A stretch of 64,000 nt of DNA from CAMFLJ01 sp963702555 (lineage in GTDB: Bacteria; Actinomycetota; Acidimicrobiia; Acidimicrobiales; Acidimicrobilacustridaceae): contig CAVPCW010000010.1 of the NCBI GenBank assembly GCA_963702555.1, positions 558,001 to 622,000 on the forward strand, in the 5' to 3' direction. Positions within the stretch are counted from its first letter, which is position 1. Each line of letters begins with the position of its first letter. A program made the position numbers and the translations under genes. This document shows, piece by piece, positions 45,064-53,358 of the stretch. The notes beneath the pieces were generated by a model, which did not search any database, was not told where the DNA came from, and saw nothing but the letters and a program-made list of their open reading frames with translations.

Positions 45064-46239
45064 GTGCCCGCACAGGGGAGTCGGACCTACGACGTGGTGG
45101 TGTTCGGGGCGACCGGGTTCACCGGTGGCCTCACCGCGGCCGAGCTCGCCCGGCGGGCGCCGGCCGGTTGCCGGTGGGCGATCGCGGGCCGGTCCCGCCG
45201 CCGCCTCGAGGGCGTGCGTGCCGGGCTGGCCGCCGACGACCCGTCGCTCGCCGAGCTGCCGGTGATCGTCGCCGACGCCGACGACCCCGGCTCGATGCGC
45301 GACCTCGCCGCCTCGACCCGCGTCCTGATCACGACCGTCGGCCCGTACCTCGCCTACGGCGACCCGGTCGTGGCGGCCTGTGCGGCGGAGGGCACCGACT
45401 ACCTCGACCTCACCGGCGAGGCCGAGTTCGTCGACCGGACCTGGCTGAGCCACCACGTCACCGCCGAGGGCACCGGCGCCCGCCTGGTGCACGCCGCCGG
45501 GTTCGACTCCATCCCCCATGACCTCGGCGTCCGCTTCACCGTCGGGCACCTCCCGTCCGACGCGCCGCTGACGGTGCACGGCTACGTCAAGGCCGTCGGT
45601 GCGTTCTCGGGTGGGTCACTGGCGTCGGCCATGGGGTTCCTCGGCCGCATCGGCGCCGGCCGCCGCACCGCCGCCGAGCGCCTCCAGGTCGAGGGCCCTC
45701 CGCCCCGACCGGCCACGCTCGTCCGGGGGCCGATGAAGGAGGCGGGCTCGTGGTCGCTCCCGTTCCCGTCGGTCGACGCCCAGATCGTGCTGCGGTCGTC
45801 GGCCGTCCTCGGCTACGGCACCGGGCTCACGTACAGCCACAACTTCGTGGTCGGCCCGATGCCGATGGTGCCCCTCGCCCTGTTCGGCGTGGCCACGGTG
45901 GGCCTGCTCTCGCAGGTGCCTCCGATCCGCAACGGCATCTCGAAGCTCGTGCCGCCGGGGTCGGGGCCGAGTGAGAAGGTCCGGGCCCGGAACCACTTCG
46001 ACGTGCGGTTCGTGGGCTCCGGCGGCGGCCGTCGGGTGGTCGCCCACGTCACCGGCGGCGACCCCGGCTACACCGAGACCTCGAAGATGCTGGCCGAGTC
46101 GGCGCTGTGCCTGGCCTACGACGAGCTGCCGCAGGTCGCGGGCCAGACCACCACGGCCATCGCCATGGGGGAGGCCCTCACCGGTCGCCTCCAGCGGGCG
46201 GGCATCGGGTTCGAGGTGCTCGAGGAGGGTCCGGCGTGA
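45064..46239 (+). CDS. Saccharopine dehydrogenase-like / trans-acting enoyl reductase family
   Basis: 391 residues. The N-terminal Rossmann motif VVVFGATGFTGG and the following AGRSRRRLEGVR and DLTGEAEFVDRTW match the family that includes mycobacterial trans-acting enoyl reductase (Rv2953-like) and bacterial saccharopine dehydrogenase-like oxidoreductases. A hydrophobic stretch near residues 255-280 may touch the membrane. GTG at 45064 is preceded by GGGAGGG. Coupled by GTGA to an enoyl-CoA hydratase, so a lipid-related reduction is the best guess. Confidence 0.82.
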   Translation: MPAQGSRTYDVVVFGATGFTGGLTAAELARRAPAGCRWAIAGRSRRRLEGVRAGLAADDPSLAELPVIVADADDPGSMRDLAASTRVLITTVGPYLAYGDPVVAACAAEGTDYLDLTGEAEFVDRTWLSHHVTAEGTGARLVHAAGFDSIPHDLGVRFTVGHLPSDAPLTVHGYVKAVGAFSGGSLASAMGFLGRIGAGRRTAAERLQVEGPPPRPATLVRGPMKEAGSWSLPFPSVDAQIVLRSSAVLGYGTGLTYSHNFVVGPMPMVPLALFGVATVGLLSQVPPIRNGISKLVPPGSGPSEKVRARNHFDVRFVGSGGGRRVVAHVTGGDPGYTETSKMLAESALCLAYDELPQVAGQTTTAIAMGEALTGRLQRAGIGFEVLEEGPA

Positions 46240-47054
46240 CCGAGGTGGCCGACGCTGACGAGGTGGTCCGCTACGAGGTGTCCGACCGTGTCGCCGTCGT
46301 GACCCTGAACCGGCCCGAGGCCCGCAACGCGCTCTCGGCCGAGGTGCGGCGGCGCCTGTGGGCCGTCGCCGAGCAGGCCGAGACCGACGACGCGGTCGAC
46401 GTGGTGATCCTCACCGGCGCCGACCCGGCGTTCTGCGCGGGGCTCGACCTCAAGGAGCTGGGCTCGGGCGCCACGAGCGGCAGCGGTGGCTCGGCGGGCT
46501 CCGAGATCGTCGACCTCACCAAGGCGGCCCGGCCGCTGCCGCCGAGGACCAAGCCGCTCATCGGCGCGGTCAACGGCGTCGCCGTCACCGGCGGGCTCGA
46601 GCTGGCCCTCGCCTGCGACTTCCTCGTGGCCTCCGAGCACGCCCGCTTCGCGGACACCCACAGCCGCGTCGGCATCCAGCCCGGCTGGGGCCTCACCGTG
46701 GCCCTGCCGGCTGCCGTCGGCGTGCGCCGGGCGAAGGAGATGTCGGCCACCGGCAACTTCGTCGACGCCGCCACCGCGCTGAGCTGGGGTCTGGTCAACC
46801 ACGTCGTGGCGCACGGTGAGCTGATGGCGGCCGCCCGCCGGCTCGCACTCGACATCGTCTCCAACGACCAGGCCGGCGTGCGCCGCCTGCTGCAGACCTA
46901 CGACGAGGGCGCGATGGGCACGGGGGCCGAGGCCGCCGCGCTCGAGACCCGGGTGAGCCGGGAGTGGCTGGCCACCGGCCAGGGCGGCAGCCCGGCCGAG
47001 GTCGAGGCCCGGCGCCTCGGCATCGTCGAGCGGGGCCGCACCCAGGTCGACTGA
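46236..47054 (+). CDS. Enoyl-CoA hydratase/isomerase family protein
   Basis: 272-residue crotonase. LNRPEARNALS at the N-terminus, the oxyanion-hole segment CAGLDLKELG and GVAVTGGLELALACDF are diagnostic. The second catalytic glutamate position reads HSRVGIQPGWG, with Gln/Pro where hydratases have Glu (LGxxPG), so it may be an isomerase or a crotonase with one glutamate. It ends 15 bases before a large palindrome that separates it from the dcw cluster. Confidence 0.88.
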   Translation: MTEVADADEVVRYEVSDRVAVVTLNRPEARNALSAEVRRRLWAVAEQAETDDAVDVVILTGADPAFCAGLDLKELGSGATSGSGGSAGSEIVDLTKAARPLPPRTKPLIGAVNGVAVTGGLELALACDFLVASEHARFADTHSRVGIQPGWGLTVALPAAVGVRRAKEMSATGNFVDAATALSWGLVNHVVAHGELMAAARRLALDIVSNDQAGVRRLLQTYDEGAMGTGAEAAALETRVSREWLATGQGGSPAEVEARRLGIVERGRTQVD

Positions 47055-47068
47055 CCAACCCCCCCCCC

Positions 47069-47121
47069 CGAAAGCTGGTTCAGATCGTTCCGGGAACCGG
47101 AACGATCTGAACCAGCTTTCG
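47069..47121. terminator. 53-nt near-perfect palindrome next to an 11-base C run
   Basis: A 25-bp perfectly paired stem (47069-47093 with 47097-47121) closes on a GAA loop. An 11-base C run (47059-47069) leads into it; no T-run follows. The stem is only about 50 percent GC, far below the surrounding DNA. It terminates the enoyl-CoA hydratase transcript at least in principle. Its length and perfect symmetry are unusual for a simple terminator. Confidence 0.75.
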
Positions 47122-47200
47122 TCGCGTCACAGCGCGATGGGCGCGTGCGTCTCGCGCGCCCTGCGGTGGGGGCCGTTGGTCACGAGCTGGAGCAGGGTGG

Positions 47201-47229
47201 TTGACCGGTGGGGGGAAGTGGCATACGGT
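47201..47229 (+). promoter_or_regulatory. Promoter of the dcw cluster (mraZ)
   Basis: TTGACC (47201-47206), a 17-base spacer and TACGGT (47224-47229): the best sigma-70-type promoter in the window. Transcription would start near 47236, giving a leader of about 59 bases before mraZ. MraZ binds repeated GTGGG-type sites near its own promoter in other bacteria; GTGGGG and GTGGGGG motifs occur around 47211-47265 (GGTGGGGGG, AGTGGGG, CGTGGGGG), which would fit an MraZ operator. Confidence 0.7.
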
Positions 47230-47294
47230 GGAGCGCAGTGGGGCTCCGTGGGGGCCAGGTGGGTCCAGTACCCAGGGTGGAAGGTCGGAACGTC

Positions 47295-47714
47295 GTGTTC
47301 GTGGGCACCTTCGAGCATTCGCTCGATGACAAGGGACGTGTGGTCCTGCCTTCGACCTTCCGCGACCAGTTGACGGTCAAGGGCTACCTGTCCCAGTGGG
47401 ACAAGTGCCTCGGCCTGTGGACCGAGGAGGGCTTCGACGACGTGGCCCGTCGCCTCACCGAGAAGATCCGCGAGGGCCTCGCCCCCCAGGAGGCGATGCG
47501 GTCGTTCGCCGCCAACGCCCACGAGGTCCGCCCCGACAGCCAGGGCCGCATCACCATCCCGCAGCGCCTCCGCGAGTTCGCCCGCCTGGAGCGCGAGGCC
47601 GTGGTGATCGGCGCCATCGACCGCATCGAGATCTGGGACGCCTCCCGCTGGGGTGAGCAGTCCGGGATCGCCGACGACTCGCTCATCCAGGCGGTGACCG
47701 CCCTCGGGCTCTAG
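47295..47714 (+). CDS. mraZ: MraZ, transcriptional regulator of the dcw cluster
   Basis: 139 residues, a usual length. Two SpoVT/AbrB-like MraZ modules are visible: FVGTFEHSLDDKGRVVLPS at the start and EVRPDSQGRITIPQRLREFA in the second half. MraZ forms a ring that binds direct repeats upstream of its own gene and often represses the cluster. GTG at 47295 matches the family start and has GGAAGG upstream. Nothing unusual in composition. It is separated from rsmH by a 261-base gap with strong RNA structure. Confidence 0.93.
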   Translation: MFVGTFEHSLDDKGRVVLPSTFRDQLTVKGYLSQWDKCLGLWTEEGFDDVARRLTEKIREGLAPQEAMRSFAANAHEVRPDSQGRITIPQRLREFARLEREAVVIGAIDRIEIWDASRWGEQSGIADDSLIQAVTALGL

Positions 47715-47794
47715 TCGACCGCCATGACGACCACGCCGCCCACTCTCTCGAGGAAGGACCGCACCACCCGCCGCTCGACGCCGGTCGACGGCCC

Positions 47795-47913
47795 GCTCAT
47801 CTGCAGCCTCTCGGATCACACGATGGAAGGCCCCTACTCCGCCCGCTTCCCATCGAGCCCAGGCGGGGAGACATCCCGTCGGGCGCCCGTGATCCGAGGG
47901 GCTGCAGATGAGC
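47795..47913 (+). ncRNA. Candidate structured leader RNA between mraZ and rsmH
   Basis: A 25-nt arm (47795-47819) pairs with 47889-47913 at 24 Watson-Crick positions plus one G-U. The 69-nt loop contains a second helix (CGATGGAAG with CTTCCCATCG, one bulge) and further GC-rich pairs. An mraW RNA motif has been described upstream of mraW (rsmH) in actinobacteria; this element has the right position, but I have not matched its conserved loops. The open frame running through this gap into rsmH lacks family similarity and is not counted as coding. Confidence 0.55.
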
Positions 47914-47975
47914 GAGCCCACCGGCTCCGCCACCCCCGCGGTGGCCACCGAGTCGTGCGGGTGTCGTCGTGCACC

Positions 47976-48944
47976 ATGACCGGACAGCCCGATCCCGACT
48001 TCGCCCACCGCCCGGTGATGGCCGACGAGATCGTGGACCTGTTCGCCCCCGTACCGGCCGGCTGGCTGGTCGACGCCACCCTCGGCGGGGCCGGTCACGC
48101 CACCGCCCTGCTGGAGGCGCACCCCCAGGTGAGCGTCCTCGGCATCGACCAGGACCCGGACGCCCTCGCTGCCGCCGGCGCCCGCCTCGGGCGCTTCGGG
48201 GCCCGGGCCCGCACCGCGCGGGCCCGCTTCGACGCGCTGGCGGCCGTCGTCGCCACCGAGATCCCCGGCGACGAGCCCGTGGTCGGCGCCCTCTTCGACC
48301 TCGGGGTCAGCTCCCCGCAGCTCGACCGGGCCGACCGGGGCTTCAGCTACCGCCTCGACGCCGCCCTCGACATGCGGATGGACCCCGACGCCGCCCTCAG
48401 CGCCGACGAGGTCGTCAACGGCTACGCCGAGGCCGACCTGGCCCGGGTGCTGCGCACCTACGGCGACGAGCGCTTCGCCTCCCGCATCGCCAAGGCTGTC
48501 GTGGCCGCCCGCCCGGTGCGCACCACGGGCGAGCTGGCCGAGCTCGTGCGCGACGCCATCCCCGCGCCGGCCCGTCGCAAGGGCGGCCATCCCGCCAAGC
48601 GCACGTTCCAGGCCATCCGCATCGAGGTCAACGCCGAGCTCGACGTGCTCCCCGTGGCCCTGAACGCCGCCATCGACGCCCTGGCGCCCGGTGGCCGCAT
48701 CGCCGTGCTCTCGTACCACTCGGGCGAGGACCGCATCGTGAAGCAGGTCCTGCGCGAGGCCGAGACCGGCGGCTGCACCTGCCCGCCGGGGCTGCCCTGC
48801 GTCTGCGGGGCCACGCCCACCCTCCGCCTGTTGCGCCGCGGCGGGCTCACGCCGTCGGCCGCCGAGCTCGAGCGCAACCCGCGCGCCGAGAGCGCCCGCC
48901 TCCGCTCCGCCGAGAAGCTCGCCGCCGCCGAGGTGGACCGATGA
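47976..48944 (+). CDS. rsmH: 16S rRNA m4C1402 methyltransferase RsmH
   Basis: 322 residues. It methylates N4 of C1402 in 16S rRNA with S-adenosylmethionine. The opening HRPVMADEIVDLF, SAM-binding DATLGGAGHATALLE, the DLGVSSPQLD motif, RRKGGHPAKRTFQAIRI and SYHSGEDRIVK are all family marks. ATG at 47976 starts 21 residues into what could be read from earlier codons and fits the family length. It ends in an ATGA overlap with ftsL. Upstream lies the structured mraZ-rsmH gap. Confidence 0.94.
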   Translation: MTGQPDPDFAHRPVMADEIVDLFAPVPAGWLVDATLGGAGHATALLEAHPQVSVLGIDQDPDALAAAGARLGRFGARARTARARFDALAAVVATEIPGDEPVVGALFDLGVSSPQLDRADRGFSYRLDAALDMRMDPDAALSADEVVNGYAEADLARVLRTYGDERFASRIAKAVVAARPVRTTGELAELVRDAIPAPARRKGGHPAKRTFQAIRIEVNAELDVLPVALNAAIDALAPGGRIAVLSYHSGEDRIVKQVLREAETGGCTCPPGLPCVCGATPTLRLLRRGGLTPSAAELERNPRAESARLRSAEKLAAAEVDR

Positions 48945-49597
48945 GCCCCCGCACCGCGGCCGCCCGGGCCGACGCCGAGGTCGACAGCCGCCGTCACGGG
49001 GTGTTCGGCGCGCTCGCCGCCGCCCTGCCCGACCGCACCACCCGACGGGCCGAGGCCGAGCGCCCCGCCCTCGAGGTCGTCGCGCCGGCCGCCCGCCGCC
49101 GCCGCTCCTGGCAGGTCGGCACCGTCGCCGGCGGCCTGCTCTTCCTCGCGATGTTCGTGATCGTCGGGGCCCAGACGCTGATCGTGCAGCAGCAGCGCCA
49201 CATCGACGACGTCAACGGCCGCATCACCGCCGCCGAGGACCAGGCCGAGCGCCTCGAGATGGACCTGGCCGAGCTCCAGAGCCCCGAGCGCATCGTGAAC
49301 GAGGCGAGGGACCGCCTGGGAATGGTGCAGGCGCCGTCGCCCGTCTACCTGCTTCCCGGCGCCGACGACGACACCCGGGCCGCCGAGGTCCCCGCCGCCA
49401 CCCCGACAACCACCGTCCCGAAGGCCACCACCCCGACGACCACGTCGAAGTCGGGCACCGCCTCGAAGGCGACGACCCCCACCACGACGTCGAAGTCGGG
49501 CACCACGTCGAAGGCCACGACGCCCACCACGACCGCGAAGGCGACCACGCCGACCACCGCCACCAAGGCGACGACCGGCACGGGGACGGGCCGTTGA
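48941..49597 (+). CDS. ftsL: FtsL-like division protein with Thr/Lys repeat tail
   Basis: 218 residues: a basic cytoplasmic head of about 55, one membrane helix (VGTVAGGLLFLAMFVIVGAQ), a short external coiled coil (HIDDVNGRITAAEDQAERLE) with a conserved-looking ERIVNEARDRLGMV, then a tail of about 75 residues of Thr/Lys/Pro/Ser repeats. The septum-type bitopic layout and position between rsmH and ftsI identify FtsL despite low sequence conservation of that family. Known FtsL proteins are about 100-120 residues; the repeat tail is the excess. TTGA overlap with ftsI. Confidence 0.82.
   Translation: MSPRTAAARADAEVDSRRHGVFGALAAALPDRTTRRAEAERPALEVVAPAARRRRSWQVGTVAGGLLFLAMFVIVGAQTLIVQQQRHIDDVNGRITAAEDQAERLEMDLAELQSPERIVNEARDRLGMVQAPSPVYLLPGADDDTRAAEVPAATPTTTVPKATTPTTTSKSGTASKATTPTTTSKSGTTSKATTPTTTAKATTPTTATKATTGTGTGR
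49421..49594. repeat. 45-bp coding repeats in ftsL
   Basis: Two units of KATTPTTTSKSGT(A/T)S (49421-49465 and 49466-49510), then shortened units KATTPTTTA, KATTPTTAT and KATTGTGTGR. Third-position differences between the units show they are not a fresh duplication. Confidence 0.85.
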
Positions 49598-51913
49598 CCC
49601 CGCCGGGGCCCGGCGCACCCCCGCTCGACCGCCCGCGGTCCGACGCCCCCTGGAACGCACCGGAGTTCGGCGATCGCCGGCGCCCCGCCCCGTCGACCGA
49701 CCGGACGACGCGCACCTCCCGTACCACCCGGACGAACCGCACCTCCCGGGGCACCGGGGACGCGACCCGCACCTCCGCACCCGGCCGTGGCACCTCTGCC
49801 CGCACGTCGGAACGGACCTCCGCCCGCCAGGCCCGGGAGCGCTCGACCCGTCGCACGCCCGTCGCCGAGCCCGTCGACCTGCGCGACCGCGCCCGTCGAT
49901 CGCCCCAGGCCCGACCCGCCAACGAGCGCGTCGGCCGGGCGGTGGCGAACGCCGGTGAGGCGCTGCAGGAGGCCCGGGCCCGCCACCGCATGCTCGTGGT
50001 CAGCCGTCGGGCCGCCAGCGCCGGGAGCCACGCGTCCGTCGACCACCGCAAGCGCCTGCTGGTCCTGCTCGCGGTGCTGGCCACCCTGTTCGCCGTGCTC
50101 GCCTCGAAGGTCGTCGACCTCCAGGTCATCTCCCCGGACCGCTACCTCTCCTTCGGTGAGGCCCAGCGCACCGACACCCAGGTCCTCGCCGCCGAGCGGG
50201 GGGCCATCCTCGACCGCAACGGCGACGAGCTGGCCGTGTCCCGCCCGACCAAGTCGATCTTCGTCGACCCGGCCCTCATCGAGGACCCCGCCAGCGAGGC
50301 GGCCCAGGTGGCGCCCCTTCTCGGCCTCGAGGTCAACGACGTGCAGGCCAAGATGACCGGCAACGGGCGCTTCGCCTACCTGGCCCGCAAGGTGCCGACC
50401 GACGTCGCCGACAAGGTCGAGGCCCTCGGCTTCGCCGGGGTCGCCTTCCTCGACGACAGCGAGCGCTACCTGCCGGCGGGCACCTCGGGCCGTTCGATGC
50501 TCGGTGCGGTCGACGTCGACAACAAGGGCATGTCGGGCCTCGAGTCGGAGTACGACCAGCTCCTCACCGGCACCCCCGGCAAGCTCACCCTGGAGAAGAA
50601 CCCGAAGGGCGACACGATCGCCGTCGGCGACCACAGCCTGGTGGCCGCCGTGCCGGGGCAGAACCTCACCCTCACCATCGACCGGGCGATCCAGTACGAG
50701 GCGGAGACCGCGCTCGCCGACCAGGTGCGCGCCAGCGAGGCCAAGGGCGGCATCGCCATCGTCACCAAGCCGGGCACGGGTGAGGTCCTGGCCATGGCCA
50801 ACGTCGTGACCGACCCGGAGACCGGCGAGGTCGTGATCGGCACCAACAACGCCGCCCTCACCACCCAGTACGAGCCCGGCTCGGTCATGAAGGCGGTCAC
50901 GGTGGCGGCCGCCCTCGAGAAGGGCACCGTCACGCCGAGAGCGGACGTTCTACCTGCCGACGGTCCTGCACGAGTACGACGCCCAGTTCGGTGAGGCCGA
51001 GGACCGCGGCGCGGTCACGTGGAGCGTGGAGAAGATCCTCGAGCAGTCATCGAACGTCGGGACCATCAAGATCGCCAAGACCGTCGGGCCGGAGGGCCTC
51101 TACGAGACCCAGCAGGCATTCGGGTTCGGCCAGAAGACCGCCCTCGACTTCCCGAACGAGGTGCCCGGCGCGGTGAAGGAGCCAGAGGACTGGTCCGGTA
51201 CCGACCTGCCCACGATCGCCATCGGCCAGGGCATCTCGGTCTCGCCGATGCAGATCCTGATGGCCTACAACACCATCGCCAACCAGGGCCTGTACGTGGC
51301 ACCCAAGCTGGTGCAGGCCACCACCGACTCCGAGGGCGTGGTGCACCCCACGGGCACCGCCGAGGGCCGCCGGGTCGTGAGCCAGACCACCGCCGACCAG
51401 ATCAACCTCATGCTGCGCAACGTGGTCACCGGCGGCACCGGCCAGCTCGCCAAGATCGACGGGTACCACACCTTCGGCAAGACGGGCACCGCCCGCAAGG
51501 TGCAGCCGGGCGGCGGCTACAGCGACAAGTACGGCATCACCCAGTACCAGTCGACCTTCATCGGAGTGGTGCCGGCCGAGCAGCCCGCCCTCTCCGTCTA
51601 CGTGATGATCGACGAGCCCCGGGGAGGCAAGTACACCGGTGGCACGACCGCCGCCCCCGCCTTCTCCAAGATCGCCTCGTTCGCCCTCCGCCGCCTCGGC
51701 ATCCCGCCGGCGGCCACCGACATCGCCAAGGACGGCGCCCCCGTGCAGGCCGACGGCGGCACCCCGGTCGGGGCCGCGGTCGTCAGCTCCGACGACCGGG
51801 TCAGGGCCATGGCCGCGGGCACGACGCCCGCCACCACCTCCTCCACGCTCCCGCCCGCCGGGGTCGTCTCCTCGACCACGACCACCACGGCGCCCACGCG
51901 CCAGACGAGGTGA
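49594..51913 (+). CDS. ftsI: Septal peptidoglycan transpeptidase FtsI (PBP3), one frameshift
   Basis: About 772 residues after correction; cross-links septal peptidoglycan. The first 150 residues are a cytoplasmic Arg/Thr/Ser-rich low-complexity head, then a membrane helix near 152-170, the dimerisation domain (ERGAILDRNGDELAVSRPT) and the transpeptidase with SVMK (about 430-433), SSN (about 485-487) and KTG (about 629-631). The tail is Thr-rich. One inserted base near 50940 splits KGTVTP from RTFYLPTVLHEYD. TTG start overlapping the ftsL stop (TTGA), and GTGA overlap with murE. An essential gene, so the frameshift is probably an error. Confidence 0.92.
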
Positions 51914-53358
51914 CGGCGGTGCTCCTGCGCTCGCTCGCGGGCGGGATCGAAGGGGCCGAGCTGCTCGGGGAGGCCGACGGCGTCGAGGTGCTCGACGTGG
52001 TCCACGACTCCCGCTCCGTCACCCCCGGCGCCCTCTTCTGCTGCGTCCCCGGTGCCCGCACGGACGGCCACGACCACGCCGCCGGGGCCGTCGCCGACGG
52101 CGCCGTCGCCCTCCTGGTGGAACGAGCGCTCGACCTGCCGGTGCCCCAGCTGCTCGTGCCCGACAGCCGCATCGCCATGGCCCCGCTGGCCGCCACCTTC
52201 TTCCGTCATCCCTCCCGGGCGCTCTCGGTCGTCGGGGTCACCGGCACCAACGGCAAGACCACCACCACCCACCTGCTGCGCAACGTGGCCGAGGCCGCCG
52301 GCCGCCGGGCCGAGGTGCTCGGCACCCTCTCCGGGGCCCGCACCACGCCCGAGGCGCCCGACCTCCAGCGCACCCTCGCCGGCTGGCGCGACGACGGCGT
52401 CGAGGTCGTGGCCATGGAGGTCTCGTCCCACGCCCTCGACCTCCACCGGGTCGACGGCACGCGCTTCGCCGTGGCCGTGTTCACGAACCTGAGCCGCGAC
52501 CACCTCGACTTCCACGGTTCCATGGAGTCGTACTTCGAGGCCAAGGCCCGGCTCTTCGAGGCCGACCTGGCCGAACGGGCCGTGGTGAACCTCGACAGTC
52601 CCTACGGCCGCCTCCTGGCCGACACCGCCGACATCCCGACCGACACGTACTCGCTCGACGAGGCCGAGGACCTCGAGCTCTCGGCCTCGGGCTCGTCGTT
52701 CACCTGGCGGGGCCACCGCGTGCGCCTCGCCCTCGGCGGGGCCTTCAACGTCGCCAACGCCCTCGCTGCCGCCCACGCCGCATCCGCCCTGGGCATCGAC
52801 GACGCCACCATCGCCCATGGCCTCTCCCGTGGCCTGGTCGTCCCCGGCCGCTTCGAGCTCGTCGAGGCCGGCCAGCCGTTCCCGGTGGTCGTCGACTACG
52901 CCCACACGCCCGACGGCCTCGATCAGCTCCTCGCCGCCGCCGACGACCTCGTCGGCGAGGGCCCGACCGGGGAGCGGGGCCGTGTGGTCGTGGTGTTCGG
53001 GTGCGGCGGCGACCGCGACGCCACGAAGCGCCCGGCCATGGGTGAGGTCGCGGCCACCCGCGCCGACCTGGTGGTCGTCACGGCCGACAATTCGCGTCAC
53101 GAGGAGACCGCGGCCATCATCGAGGCCGTGAAGCAGGGTTTCGAACGCGTCCACCCCCGTCGTGCGGGCGACCTCGTCGTCGAGCCCGACCGGCGCGTCG
53201 CCATCGGCCTCGCCCTCGCCGCGGGCCGTGCCGGCGACGTCGTGCTGGTCGCCGGCAAGGGCCACGAGACCACCCAGGACATCGGAGGCGTCGTCACCCC
53301 GTTCGACGACCGCCTCGTGGTGGCCGAGGAGTGGGCCCGACTCGGTGGTGCCGCGTGA
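51910..53358 (+). CDS. murE: UDP-MurNAc-tripeptide ligase MurE
   Basis: 482 residues. Adds the third amino acid (normally a diaminopimelate) to UDP-MurNAc-L-Ala-D-Glu. The ATP loop GTNGKTT is at residues 112-118, the middle domain has EVSSHALDLHRV and NLSRDHLDFHG, and the C-terminal domain has DYAHTPDGL and FGCGGDRDATKRP. The motif that recognises meso-DAP, usually DNPR, reads DNSR at 393-396. GTG start overlaps the ftsI stop. The stop overlaps mraY by GTGA, and murF, which normally follows, is absent. Confidence 0.93.
   Translation: MTAVLLRSLAGGIEGAELLGEADGVEVLDVVHDSRSVTPGALFCCVPGARTDGHDHAAGAVADGAVALLVERALDLPVPQLLVPDSRIAMAPLAATFFRHPSRALSVVGVTGTNGKTTTTHLLRNVAEAAGRRAEVLGTLSGARTTPEAPDLQRTLAGWRDDGVEVVAMEVSSHALDLHRVDGTRFAVAVFTNLSRDHLDFHGSMESYFEAKARLFEADLAERAVVNLDSPYGRLLADTADIPTDTYSLDEAEDLELSASGSSFTWRGHRVRLALGGAFNVANALAAAHAASALGIDDATIAHGLSRGLVVPGRFELVEAGQPFPVVVDYAHTPDGLDQLLAAADDLVGEGPTGERGRVVVVFGCGGDRDATKRPAMGEVAATRADLVVVTADNSRHEETAAIIEAVKQGFERVHPRRAGDLVVEPDRRVAIGLALAAGRAGDVVLVAGKGHETTQDIGGVVTPFDDRLVVAEEWARLGGAA

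Noticed and set aside
47059..47121. Insertion-sequence end or attachment site
   Set aside because: No transposase or integrase, no target duplication and no second copy are visible in the window; it is kept only as a palindrome of unknown origin.
47724..47975. In-frame extension of rsmH through the mraZ-rsmH gap
   Set aside because: The family begins near MTGQPDPDF; the extension has no similarity and coincides with the predicted RNA structure.
49421..49594. CRISPR-like array
   Set aside because: The repeats are in-frame coding units of ftsL without spacers or cas genes; the window holds no CRISPR array.
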